A stretch of 64,000 bases of DNA from the NCBI RefSeq assembly GCF_910592395.1, contig NC_088308.1:13099001-13163000 (forward strand). Reading direction: 5' to 3'. This DNA is from Lineus longissimus (taxonomy: Eukaryota; Nemertea; Pilidiophora; Heteronemertea; Lineidae). The position numbers and the translations under genes are program-made. This document shows, piece after piece, positions 36,411-48,441 of the stretch (positions within the stretch are counted from its first letter, which is position 1; each line of letters starts with the position of its first letter). The notes beneath the pieces were generated by a model. It saw only the letters and a program-made list of their open reading frames with translations, was not told the DNA's origin and made no database searches.

Positions 36411-37075
36411 TTGTTTCGCAGGGACAGGCCTTATGATGATCTAGGAGGTGGTGTCCTTCTGGCACTAAAAGACGATATCATGGGTGTAAGGCGGTCTGAT
36501 CTTGAGGTGTTAAATTTAGAATGCCTGGTCGTGGAAATAAGTGGTATTAATAGAAAAAGACATGGTGTTGTGGTGTGTTACCGACCGCCGGCCCGTGACG
36601 TTAATTCTGTAGAGGATTTTATCTGTCGTTTAAAATCTGTTCTCGAAAATTGTGCCAGTGAGTTTTCTGATGCATGTATAATGGGTGATTTAATTTTCCG
36701 ACTATTGATTGGTCTATTGCTGCCTGTCAGTCGGTAAACGATGCAGCCCAGGGTTTCTGTGACCGTTTGCTAGATTTTTCCCTGTGGCAGTTAGTTTTTG
36801 AGTCAACGCATAGAGCAGGAAACACGCTTGACCTTGTTTTGTCAAATAGGCCGGAACTAATCAGTGATTTGGAGGTTTGGCCAGATGCCTTTTGCTCTGA
36901 TCACTATCCGGTCGTGTTGACGTTGGGTATGGATGTGCGTAGGTCAAATCAGGGGCATAGGTCTGTCTTAGACTGGAACCGTGTGGATTATAATGGTTTG
37001 AGTAATTTCTATTGTAATGAGTTTGGTCAAGGCTCAGACTTTAGTGGCCGTAATGTTGGCCGCAGCGTGGAGTGT
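36411..37075 (+). pseudogene. LINE 1 endonuclease fragment
   Basis: Apurinic-type endonuclease with GGGVLLAL, VVCYRPPARDVNSVEDF, IMGDL and CSDHYP motifs in two phases. The first strand of the domain is missing. Confidence 0.75.
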
Positions 37076-38935
37076 AGGGGGGTTATAGTTCTGGTTGGTA
37101 CGGGGTACCTATTGGGTCGACCGAGGAGTGTAATTCTTACGCTTGTGAAATGGTAAGTACTTGGTCCAGTAGTTGGGACCGTGATCCGAGGGGATATTCT
37201 TACACTTGTGAAATGGCAAGAAGTTAGGGACAATGATTTGGGAATAATTCTTCCTTTTGTGATATGGTAAGAAGAGTTTTGCTCAATGAATCACACAAGG
37301 TCCTGAGTTGAGCAGATGTCAGCGTGCTTTGGTGGCTTACTTGAAGCTGTGTAAACAGCAACAGGTGTAATTGGTACCTGTGATAGATTAGTAATCTATT
37401 CACGGCTGGGGGTCTTATTGAGACAGGTCAATGTTTCCAAAAAGGTACCAGTGATGTATTTTGAGGTTGATAAAGACACAGACAAACTGTGTCCTAAACA
37501 CGAGGTATTTCTTGGTATAAGCTCTGCTAAACGAGTTCAAAATGGGGGTGGACTTAACTCAAAGGTAAAGCACAAGCTCTACAGTAGCAGAAAGGGGCGC
37601 CTGCAAGAATCGTACCTCTTTGCTAGGAATCAATTCATGCAAAATGTTGTTAGTATAGCACACGATATTATCAAGCTAAGATTAACATGTGCTTTATAAT
37701 TTTATTGAGGAGAATTTACAATAGTAGGAGGAGGATGAAATGTAAAGGCCTAAAGATGATTTGGGCTGAATACCGCTAGAAGTTTGTTGAAATCAGCAGG
37801 TATGAAACTGTACGTAATAGTAATTATGTCTTATCATAAGTAATTTCCGTTCGCGAACCGTGGGAGATCACTTCAAAGTCAGGAGTAATAGTAATCAAGA
37901 TGGTGGCTAATTAGGTACGTATCAATGCAAGAATGATAACTATGATGTAGACAATTAGGTGAAATCGGCAAACTTACATTATTTTCTTCGAGTGGAATGG
38001 AATGATTTTAGGTTATCCGAAATATGAGAAATACGGGAAATGGGGGGGGGGGGGTCAGATATCAGTGGCCGTTTAGCCTGTCAGTTGCTCTGATCCTTTG
38101 TGTCTCGACTGAGATCCTCTTCTAAGTGTGTCCGTCGTTCAAGCAACTTGTTCCCTTTATATACCCGTTTTAGTTCAGGAATTTACCTGTTTTTCCAGGA
38201 ATTTAGATGTGCAATTTTAGTCAATTTACTCGTCAGATGTATACCTATCTTGGCAAATTAAATGACTCATTGTATTTCACAATGATTGGTACATATTTTA
38301 TGGTATTTCCTTACAGATAAATATTTATCTTAAAGGCAAATTATGACATGTTATACAGTGATATTGGATACAGTACTAGTTGTTGTTACAAAACGTATCT
38401 CACATAAAAGATATCATAACTGTTTCTCACAGCTTTATTTCGCCTAATAACATATATCAGTATTTCTAGATATTGCTCAATTCAAAACATGCATAGATAT
38501 TACTCAACCAATATATTAGTCATGATTTCAAGAAATGCATTCCTTAGCACGATGAAATATGCTGTGACGGTGATTTTGTTCTTTTGATAGAAATTTGTTA
38601 ATCATACTTATGTAATAATGCACCTGCTAAGGTGAGTAATGTTTTGACTAGGATGAAATGAAGCCCGAAAAGGGAAATAAATGGCCTAATGGTAGCATGC
38701 AACATGACTATACTGCTTCATGACACGCAAACAAGCGAGGGGTCTGAGAAGGATTCTAAGTAAATATTAATAACAACTTTTATATCATCAATTAAGGTCG
38801 AAGGCCTTTTAACTGTAAGTCCTTGTTGAGAGCCCTCACTCGTTCGCAACATGAAACAATATTTAAATACGAAGAGGTTATTTACAGCGGTTCATGATTT
38901 CACGTGAAGTGATTGTTCAATAAAAAGTGATATAG
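37061..38935. other. unidentified insertion inside LINE 1
   Basis: About 1.87 kb that interrupts the LINE frame between the endonuclease and the pre-RT linker. No coding motif; contains repeats of TCTTACACTTGTGAAATGG near 37130-37270 and a G-run near 38041-38055. Terminal repeats were not resolved. Confidence 0.45.
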
Positions 38936-40435
38936 TGCGCAGCACTATACAGGAGCATGTTTGGCAAGATTGGATTGCGGTTATTGAGCAGGGTATTGGA
39001 ATTTTTGTACCAAAACGCTTTGTAAAAAGTAGGCCTAAGTCTAGGCCAAATTGGATTACGGGCGAGTTAAAACACCTGTCAAACAAAGTTAAGACTTCGC
39101 TCCGAAAGGCTAGAAGAGACGGACGCGAGGCTTCTTGGGCCAAGTATAGGACGCTCAGAAATAAGCTTAGAACTAGGTTTCGTAGTTGTTACAAAGCTTA
39201 CATCGAAACAGTCAGTAGAGATGTGAAAACTAACCCGAAGCGTTTTTGGTCTTTTGATCATAGCAAAGTGAATGTTGATATGATTCCTAGAACTGTTAAC
39301 TTTAACGGCACGAAGGCTGAGAGGGACGGTGATAAGGCGAGCTTGTTCAACGATTACTTCGCGTCGGTCTTCTCCACAGGGTTTGTGAATTTACCTGAGG
39401 TCGATGTTGTTTTTGACCCTCAGCTGGAGTGTTTTGAATTTACGGCCGAGGAAATTACGAAATCCCTCAGTGCACTTCATGCTAAAAAGGCCAACGGACC
39501 AGATGGTGTCGCGCCTAGGTAATTAAAGGAATGTGCCCATTCACTAAGTTATTCATGTGCTCTTATGTTTAATTGTAGTATGTCGTCAGGTGATCTACCA
39601 GACATTTGGAAACTGGCCAATGTTACACCGGTGTTCAAAAAGGATGATAAGGGAAAGGTTAATAATTATCGTCCAATTTCTTTATTGTGTGTTATTTCTA
39701 AGGTCATGGAAAGGTTAATTCATACCAAACTCCTTAATGTGGTTCAGCCTAGATTACATGATTGTCATCACGGTTTCCGGGCCAAACGTTCCACCAGTTG
39801 GTGCAATCTCTACATGATATTAGTGAGAAACTGGATAAGGGGGACCGGGTTGATGCAGTATATCTTGACTTTAGTAAAGCTTTTGATAAAGTGCCGCATC
39901 TTTTACTTATTCATAAGCTACAGAGCTTTGGCAGACTGTTGAGATGGTTTTCTGGTTATCTTACTGGTAGGAAAGGATTGGTCTGCATGGTGTTTTCTCC
40001 TCTATCAAGAGTGTATCTTCTGGTGTCCCACAGGGTTCCATTATTGGGTCACTGTTGTTTTTATTGTATGTTAATGATTTGCCTGCAGTCGTGAATATTG
40101 ATACCAAGATGTCACTTTTTGCAGATGATTCAAAGTTGTATAGAGTAATAAAATCGGTTAATGACTGTTTGTTTATCCAATACGATATTGAGAAGGTAGC
40201 CATTTCGTGTAAGAAGTGGGGAATGACCTCAAATGCCCCCAAGTGTCAAGTAGTGAGTTTCACCAGAAGGGTTAATCCCCGTGTTTACTATTACAACATC
40301 GATGGCAAAGTTTTGGCAAAGGTGAACGAGGTCAGGGACCTTGGTGTTGTTGTGAGCAGCAACCTGACTTTCTCTTCTCACATTAATGATATTGTTAAGA
40401 AAGCAAACCAGACTTGTGCGGCGGGTCTTCGATAA
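38936..40435 (+). pseudogene. LINE 1 reverse transcriptase fragment
   Basis: Linker with WQDWIAVIEQGIGIFVPKRF, then RT fingers and palm in three phases (breaks near 39520, 39800 and 40000). Catalytic FADD present at about 40120. Confidence 0.8.
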
Positions 40436-40510
40436 GAGAAATAATCCTAGGTTGATGCGTCCTCTTTTAAATTAAATTAAATTAAATTAAGTTTTTTTAT
40501 TTTTCGGGAG

Positions 40511-40537
40511 AGCTCCTAAAGGAGCTAGCGCTCCGCT
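40511..40537. repeat. P3-type hairpins AGCTCC-TAAA-GGAGCT and AGCG-CTC-CGCT
   Basis: Two adjoining perfect hairpins in the T-rich flank. Confidence 0.85.
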
Positions 40538-40704
40538 GTTTTTTAAGTGTAGAGATTTTTAGGTTTTTTTATTTTTCAGTTTTTAAAGTTAAGAGATGTT
40601 AATTTTTTTTTAATTTTTTAAATTTTAAGATTTCTTTTATTTTAAGAATTTTAGATTTATTGAGCAAATGAGATTTCATAATGTTGGTTTTTATTTTTCC
40701 AATT

Positions 40705-41046
40705 TTAAACAAAGTAAATATCAGGATTTCCCTTCAAGGTTTCCCTCTGGGATTCCGTCATCTTGTTGAACCGTTCTGGTAGATAAGTTGTGGTTTCAAC
40801 AATACTACCTAATTTCGAAAACACTAGAGCAATTTCCAGCGGGAGCTGGCGCTCCAGTCTTTCGTCAAACTTACTTTGTGCTTTACAAATATATTTCATT
40901 TTGTATTTTTCACCAATTTCTAAGTCTTCGAGTTTACCATAATTCTTTTTGGTTTTAGGTTTGAAATCCATGTTAAAATCCTCTAAAAATGTTGTTAGAT
41001 TTTCGACATTTTCGACTTCTTTATTTTCACTTATTTTACCCTCCAT
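40705..41046 (-). CDS. 113-aa-type Polinton protein, copy b (occupied site)
   Basis: Starts at ATAAATGG (41046). MEGKISENKEVENVENLTTF is followed by KKNYGKLEDLEIGEKYKMKY, RLERQLPLEIALVF, LPERFNKMTESQRE and NPDIYFV. RQLPLE is encoded by an 18-nt hairpin insertion missing in copy a. Divergent from the polymerase (start 41117) with 70 bases between starts. Intact; unknown function. Confidence 0.7.
   Translation of the reverse strand: MEGKISENKEVENVENLTTFLEDFNMDFKPKTKKNYGKLEDLEIGEKYKMKYICKAQSKFDERLERQLPLEIALVFSKLGSIVETTTYLPERFNKMTESQRETLKGNPDIYFV
40836..40857. repeat. P3-type hairpin insertion, 18 nt
   Basis: CCAGC-GGGA-GCTGG with overlapping CTGG-CGCT-CCAG. Comparison with 36248-36258 shows exactly 18 extra bases. 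Confidence 0.9.
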
Positions 41047-41116
41047 TTATAGTACTTTTTTTTAAATAGACGAATTATCAAGTTTTTATAACAATTTAAG
41101 AAAAAAAATATCTTAA

Positions 41117-41590
41117 ATGGAAAAAATAAAGTATCAAACTAAAATATAATTTTGTCGGGATTGTCTCTCTGAAGTTTTATAGGAAAACTACAACTACAAC
41201 ATGAAAATAACACAAAAAAATATCAGAGGAATTAAATAGAACATTAACACCTAAGAACGAACCTCCCCCAATTCAGAACGAACTTCCCCCATTCAGAACG
41301 AACTTCCATCAGAAGAAACTACTAACAGTTCTATTAATACTTCACAACTCACAGAAAAAGAGGAAGATTTTTTGTCAATGGCAGGAAATATTAAAGGAAT
41401 AGAAATAGTAAACAAATTTGGAAGAAAGGAAAAAAATATTTACCTTCAGATTTTGTATCTGTGCAATTTAGACAACCACAAGTAGTAACAGACTTGTCGA
41501 ATTATAAAGAGAAATTTGTTTAGATTGTGTCACTTCTAAAAAGCTATAATTTTAAGATAAGTATTAATGTGGAAGTTAACTTCTCTAAAG
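41117..41590 (+). pseudogene. pPolB: P3b DNA polymerase, N-terminal part
   Basis: Starts at CTTAAATGG. Many frame changes. Recognisable parts include a tandem repeat CAGAACGAACTTCCCCC (about 41255-41310, giving NELPPIQ-like repeats) and the SNYKEKFV and SYNFKISINVEVNF region common in the N-terminal part of Polinton polymerases. Ends at the X1 insertion. Assignment rests on position and on continuity with 45755. Confidence 0.5.
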
Positions 41591-41653
41591 CTTCTTTTTG
41601 GCTCACCGTAGGGGAGTCTATACAATACCGCAGTGTCCGTCGTCCGTCGTCGT

Positions 41654-41691
<38 letters not shown>

Positions 41692-44600
41692 CGTCTTATC
41701 CTAGTTCGAAAACAGTGGCACGTTTTTTAACCGCTAGGCCTATGAACTTAAAACTTTGTACACATGACCCCCTAGGTCAGATGACCCGTGACATTAAATT
41801 TCTGTCTGATCTGATTCTGTACTTGGCCACCAGGGGGCCAAATGTGGATATCTAAAAAAGTGTGATATCTCGCTTATTAGTGACTTGTTTTCGATAAAAC
41901 TTTTGTGGTAGGTACTCATAGCAAAGATACATCATATATCTGACGGGTTTTTGATTTGTTCTCCTTTTCAAGGTCGCAGAGGTCAAATGGCGTGAATTGG
42001 CCGTTTGAGTGTAACTATGGCACGTTTCTCAACCACCAAAGCTCTGAGCTTGAAACTTAGTACATATAACCCCATATATCAGATAACCTCTGGTGCTGAA
42101 TTTCAGCCTGATCTGATTCTTGACTTTGCCACCAGGGGGCCAAAACAGAAAAAGTAAGAAGTGCAATAGCCTGCTTATTAGCAAATTGTTTTTGATGAAA
42201 TTTTTATGGCAGGGACCCCTAGCAAGTTTACCTCCGATGTTGCACGATTTTTCGGATTTGACCTACTTTTTAAGGTCGCAGAGGTCAAATGGCGTAAATT
42301 TGCCATTTGAGTGTAACTATGGCACGTTTCTCAACCGCAACAGTTATGAACTTGAAACTTTAAACAAATGACCCCCTAGGTCAGTTGACCTTTTACACTG
42401 AATTTTGGTTCGGTCTGATTATTGACTTGGCCACCAGGGGGCCCAAACTCAAAACTCAAAAAGTGTGATTTCTCGCTTATTACTAGTGTGTTTTTGATAA
42501 AAGTTTCACGGTAGGTACTCCTAGCAAGGATACATCACATATCTTACGGGTTTTTGATTTGACCCCCCTTTCAAGTTCACAGAGGTCAAAGTTGAAAACT
42601 TTACCGTTCGTGGTACGTTTTGTCGTTGTTCAATGTAAAGAGTTTTAATTTTGTGTAATGATGCATCTAAGAAGCCACTATTTGTATGCCAAGTTTCAGC
42701 CAGATCGGAATTCAAATATGGCCGAAATTGCATGTTTTGTGGGTTTTTCCTCGTATTGTGGCAATCCAAAGGTCGTGAGTTCAAACCCCGGTCAAGGACA
42801 GCCAAAAATATTTTTATTTTTCATCTTTTCCTTTTTTCTTTTCTGAGTTCTATCTTACATTTTCTTCATTTTTTGATTTATTTGGTGCCATAGATTTAAT
42901 TAGGCGGCCATCTTGGAAATCGATTTTTGCCGATTGCTGTAGTGTAACGAGTGATGAAATTGTTATGGTCAGGTGGATGTGTCTACATCACATATCACCC
43001 TGGTTTGTTATTTGACCTACCTGTCAGGGTCACTGAGGTCAAAGTTAAAAATATATTCACCATTGTCATGGAGTGGCACGTTTCTTCACTATCATTTTCA
43101 CCTAGACTCTACAAGCTTGGAACCACAAGTCTCGGATTCACCACTTGGCCAGGGCCGGCTCTGAACTGGTCACAGATGCATGTATAAATTATGAGAGGCC
43201 TACATGATCATAGGAAGGGGTGGGTATCTGATTTGTCATACCTTTCAAAAATGTTATTGCAGCTCATAGGTAATATTCCAAATTTAGGCTCCAGCCAAAA
43301 GTGGCAGTTGCAAGTACCAGAACTACGAATTATGTTTATGATTCACTCTCCACCATTGGGTGGAAAACTTGTACATGTGACCATTACTTCTTGGATTTTA
43401 TTGAAAATTATTTCAAAGATGCCACTAGATTTGTGCACGAAAGGCACCCTATAAGTATAGTTGGAGACCATTCATAAATATGTTGTGCTACTACTGTTGT
43501 TTCAATTCAATTAGGAGGGAAGGATTTCTATGTAGGGTCTGGTTTCTTGCTGTATTTAGGTTCTACATCAGTGAAACTAAAAAAAAAGTCATGTTTGAAA
43601 AATATTACAAAATAATTAATGCAGTAAAGGCGCTCCATACATTGGCCACTTCCTGTTTGTAATCTTGCAAAAGCCTGCTCATGTGCTTGATTTCAGGATT
43701 TTCAAAGTGTTTTTAGTGCATTTTTGGTGAGTTAAATGCAACATTTGGGACATGAAGTTTGCTTAAAATATACATTGGACCTACACTCATTGTATTTTTT
43801 AGCATTGGTAGGTCTGAGGTGTGTTTTTGGAAGTTTGGTCATGATGCTCACTCAAACACACAGCATGCATGCAATGATGCATGTCTTCTAGACATACATT
43901 GTATGCACAGGTTTGTTTACAAAACGTGCACTGGCCCTGCTCCTGTATGCTAGTACATTGGGTCAAATCAAAATGTATACTATGGGTACAAAATGTACTG
44001 ACTGTCCCTGCTATACCAGATTCAGCAGTGAGCCAAAGGGTGTATGAAATAGGTTGCTGCATGGTTTGTTGTGGCTGGCAGTGACTTCCTCCAACTCTCA
44101 CTGGTGTGTTGTTATGTTATTATGTGCAGCTAAGTAAGGTCGACCAAATGTTCTTGTGACTTTGCTGTCAGTGCCAAACTGTGGTTGGCCTTATCTGCTA
44201 GTATTTCATTTACTTTGTCAGGTTATTGCTATTGTTGTTGCTATTTCTATGAACAGATGAATGAGTGTATTTGCTGATGCAGATCAAGCTTATCTGGGCC
44301 TACAGCGGTAAGTCTTACATAACCTGGTGTAATATGATGATCTTGTCTGAATATTGTCTGCCACCTTTATTGGGAATCAACGTCATGACGATATACGCAC
44401 AGTGATAACTGATATTACATTGATAAGTACTTACTCGTCTGTCTGAGGATGTTAGTTGGTTACAGGCGTCATGATTGTTCATATTAACGCAACGGACGTA
44501 CTCATCGAACACTATCGCCACTTAGTGGCACTTGTGATTATGTGTAATAATGACTCAATATGGTATACGATGTACATCTATGTATGATGTACATGACATA

Positions 44601-45749
44601 ATAGTTTTTTACCTGGCCATGGCAAAACCAGTCGAATGGTGCACAGAAGATGAAGTATGTTGTACATGTACATGACAACTGTTTTATAAAACCTTTTCTC
44701 TGCCTCTTTTCAAGATTGACACACTTAAAGTAAGGTTGTGTGGTGTTGACACTGAAGTGGTGGTGCGAAGTTGTTGGAGGTTTTGATAATGTAAGTACAC
44801 TGACATAATTGGATCACGAAGTAGGCATACTTTCAAGGCATTGTTTTATTTATGTATGTATTAAGAATGGGTGGACGCTTCGGGATGGTAGTTCAACCCA
44901 TGGCTAAACTGAAACTCTTGTGGTTTGATCTCCTATTGTAGAAGAAATTCCGTATTGATTTTGGGCCCACACCAAAATCCAAGATGTCCACCAGGCCACC
45001 AACTTGTTTTCTGGGGGCATGCATTGGGCTTCGCCTGCGTTCAAGTTAAACATTTTGTTCTTTCCCAAAACTTTCTAATTTAACCTGTTTCTCTTTCTTG
45101 TTTCAGCTAACGCAGATTTGGCTTGCCTGCCGGGTAACTCCAACATTGGTAACTGTGCAAGTGTTCATCGCACTTGCGTTTGCCTCTAACCAAGGCCCTC
45201 TCACATTGGTGAGAACAAAGTTCAAGTGTCAGAACGACAATCTATAAAACAGACAACTTCAGTATACACCTTGTAATTGAACTACAGCACTGTGCAAAAA
45301 CTTTGAGAATGTCACATTCTGCCTTCTCTTCTCCTAATAATTCATTCCTACATATTGCAGTCAAGATGCACACCTTGAGCGAGGAAAGAATCATGAAGAA
45401 TTGTTAACAAATGTCAAGAATTTCTGCATAATCCCAAATTTTTTTCATCACTGCTGTAAACATCATTTGATTATACTGTGATTTATCAATCATTCATTGT
45501 CACTGCACCTCATTTTTAAATCACTTGCTGGTCAAGACCTAATAAATCAAAATCATCTCTTTTGCAAAGATGACTTGTTCATCCATTCTCACCAAATCAT
45601 TTACCTTGACAACCGACCTACTGGCGGGGATTGCCCATCAGTATCCAATGCAATGAAGACAACAATTTTTGGCTACATACTGTAGCACTTTCTGTAACTG
45701 TCTACTAAAAATACTTACGGTGAGCACAATGGCCCCTGGCCGTTTCATT
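41591..45749 (-). mobile_element. element X, copy 1
   Basis: Flanked by TAAAG on both sides (41586-41590 and 45750-45754). The left end is CTTCTTTTTGGCTCACCGTA and the right end ends GGCCGTTTCATT, preceded by TACGGTGAGC. It has a (CGT)n tract at 41640-41690 and three 302-bp tandem units (landmark GCCACCAGGGGG at 41826, 42128, 42430). The rest is unique and non-coding. Unclassified. Confidence 0.6.
42850..45700. other. non-coding interior of X1
   Basis: About 2.8 kb without genes. Small frames have no motif. Confidence 0.4.
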
Positions 45750-45754
45750 TAAAG

Positions 45755-46303
45755 AATAACACCGAAATGCTTCATGGAATTCAATCTCCATTTGAAGTTG
45801 TTTTTTTTAAATCAAAACCAGAAGTTGCCGTACAAAAATGTTTGGATTACATCACACTACAAATCGAAGAGAGATATTTTAAAGGAAGTGGGCTGACACT
45901 TAAAAAGATAAACAGAGCAGATTTATTTTTAGTTGCGTACAGATATACCAAAGGAGGGCACCTCATTAAACTTCTTTTCAAATCTAGTTCGATAATTAAT
46001 GTACAATGTAGTGACGGGAATTATTTTTTGTGGACTTTGTTAGCAGCACATTACAAACCAATTAATCACAATTGTGATGCTAGCTCCTACAGGATATATG
46101 AAGGTAAAATAAAAATAAATGATTTTCCAGTATGTGTAAAAAAAGATGTGCCAAAAAGAGAAAATAATTTGAAGATTAATATTTTTGGGTTGGTGAAACC
46201 AGCTGACGCTCAGTTGAGAGCTAATAAGCAGTTGAATAATGTAAGATAACACTTTGGAACCAATCTATCTATCTGATAATTTTGAGGATAATAATTTATT
46301 GTA
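45755..46303 (+). pseudogene. pPolB: P3b DNA polymerase, second part
   Basis: An open frame 45767-46249 contains SSIINVQCSDGNYFLWTLLA, then NHNCDASSYRIYEGKI and NIFGLVKPADAQ. These lie in the conserved region before the exonuclease domain. A phase change near 46250 is followed by PIYLSDNFEDNNLL, and then LINE 2 interrupts. Confidence 0.75.
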
Positions 46304-46495
46304 AAAAACCTCCAAATAAGGAGCAGACAAAACAAATATGCATTAAAAATCATACACAGAGAACGAATAAAAAAGCGATCAAAAGGGGGAAAGTAAAAGC
46401 TTCAATAGTTTATGGCTTGTCCGGTTTAGATTGGCACATAAGGTTTTTACAGAATCGACAAGTCCATTCTCCTCCCTGGTGATACGTCTAGGACT

Positions 46496-48333
46496 TCATG
46501 TTGGATTTACAAACAGGACATTGGCGGCAGAGAGGCCTGACGAACTAAACACTCGGTTACACAGGGTACCCTTAATTTTTCTCGTGCCAATGACGACGTC
46601 TCGTGCTTTACAATCGATGGAGAGAATCCTTCTTAAAAGTCCAATTTGCTTCTGTTCGATTACTTTCCGCGGGTTGTCAATATCTAATGCCCTTAATAGA
46701 GGGCTATGATGACAAAATTTCGATAAACCAAAGCATTGTTTGATCAGGGAACCCTGCAACTTTTCCAGTTTCCGAAAATTGCCCCGACTCAGATCAATTG
46801 TGTGCATACCATAAAATAGTGACGGAGAGCACACGCTCTCCCAAAGTTTCACTTTCGCACCAGTCCAGAGACCTGGATAACAAATACCACAGCCACTTAA
46901 ACTAAAGTAGGCATTTCTACATGTCTATGTCCACTGGCGACTTTCTCGAAAGCCACACCTAATATGTCCAAGGAGTCCGAGTTCTCCATCACACATCCAG
47001 AAATAGCCCACTCAGGGTCTTTCTTAAGTCATGAGGAAACCAGCCCTGTAAAATATTTAGTCGCCCTCCAACTTCAACCACCCGCTGATACTACACACAG
47101 TGATGATCGGCATATTTACCTTATCTACCTAATGGCCAGCGTAACCAGTGATAACACTCATGACTAATTTACTGTGATGAGGCAAAATTAGAAGTAATTT
47201 GATCGACTTCAAGGCAACCAGGATGTGATAGCAAGGTATGTTATGTAACAATATATGTTGACCTCAGCTTTTGGTCCGGCAACTCAGCAGGAGGTTACCT
47301 GGCTCAGATATGCTGAGAACTAAAGTCAATAAACTATTCCTCAGAAACTCTCCCCTCATCAAATATCCATCCCCCGGCATCTAAGGCATTTTCCATTAGT
47401 TGGTGGGGGATGGTTAGGAGATAATTTTTACAGGGCTGGTTTCCTCATGATTGATTTACCGATCACCATACACTTTGACTTTTTGATCCCGAAGGAACGC
47501 CATTCTTTGGCATACGAGTCACAAAGATCAATAAGATATTGTAGGCCAGTGGATGTCAGACTCAGCAAAGTAATGTCATCGGCATAGGCAAAACATTTTA
47601 AGACAGTAGCACCAATCCGTATTCCACCGGGACCAGGACATTCAAGTTTTCGTAACAAGTCATCAATAAAAATGTTAAAAAGAAGTGGGGATAAAACACT
47701 GCCTTTATGGGTTCCTCGTGTTATTGGAAAGACTGGGCTACGACAGCCGTTCCAACGCATCTCAGCATTCAAACAAGAGTAAAATTCATAAAGAAACATC
47801 CAATTGTCCGGAGGCAATTTATCCATCACTTTGAAAAAGAGGCCTGCGTGCCAGATTTTGTCAAACGAATTTTCGGCGTCCAAACTGCACGCGTATAAGG
47901 GGGAACATTTCTCCTTTGCGTACATGGATACATCATTAAGTAACACAGAACAGAATTCTGTACCTCTCCCTTTGCGGAAACCATATTGACAGTCACTTAG
48001 GTCCACCTCCTCCTGTGGTTTCACAAGCAGCTCAGCTAACTTAGCAAAAACAGATCCCAAGGTTATAGGCCGGTAGCTATTCGGTAAGTTCGGATTGAGA
48101 GTAGGTTTCTTTAACAATGGGATAATTACCCCGGTTCTGAAACAGTTCGGAACGACATGCCTAGAGAAGACTGTAGAGTACAGCGCCGTGAGGTGTCCGA
48201 TCAGGCCAGCTGAGCAACCGTATGCCAATTGCTCCGAAGTGATACCGTCTTGCCCTGGGGCACAACCCTTGCGTAGACCAAGGACTTTCTTTTTAATTTC
48301 TTCCGAAGAAACACATGAGCTGAAAACAGTGGC
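46496..48333 (-). pseudogene. LINE 2 reverse transcriptase and C-terminal domain
   Basis: RT has GCAPGQDGIT, IPLLKKPTLNPNLPNSYRPI, CSLDAENSFDKIWH (motif A), GSVLSPLLFNIFIDDLL and FAYADDI (motif C). After a gap with frame breaks (47427-46853) the C-terminal domain reads LFYGMHTIDLS and LQGSLIKQCFGLS. It belongs to a different lineage from LINE 1 and LINE 3. Confidence 0.8.
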
Positions 48334-48338
48334 AGAGT

Positions 48339-48380
48339 TTTTGGCTCACCGTAAGGGGAGTCTATACGATAGCGCTGTGT

Positions 48381-48441
<61 letters not shown>

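Larger units (their letters stand above)
36399..40467 (+). mobile_element. LINE 1: truncated non-LTR retrotransposon
   Basis: The endonuclease part begins inside the domain (RRDRPYDDLGGGVLLALKDD; later SDHYPVVLTLG). The RT part has VTPVFKKDDKGKVNNYRPIS, YLDFSKAFDKVPH and FADDSKLYRV, with several frameshifts. It is truncated at both ends (the RT stops within the thumb region at about 40467) and interrupted at about 37061-38935. It resembles LINE 3 in the window (CR1/Jockey-like group). Confidence 0.8.

Noticed and set aside
46040-46252. 70-codon minus-strand frame
   Set aside because: Antisense of the polymerase fragment.
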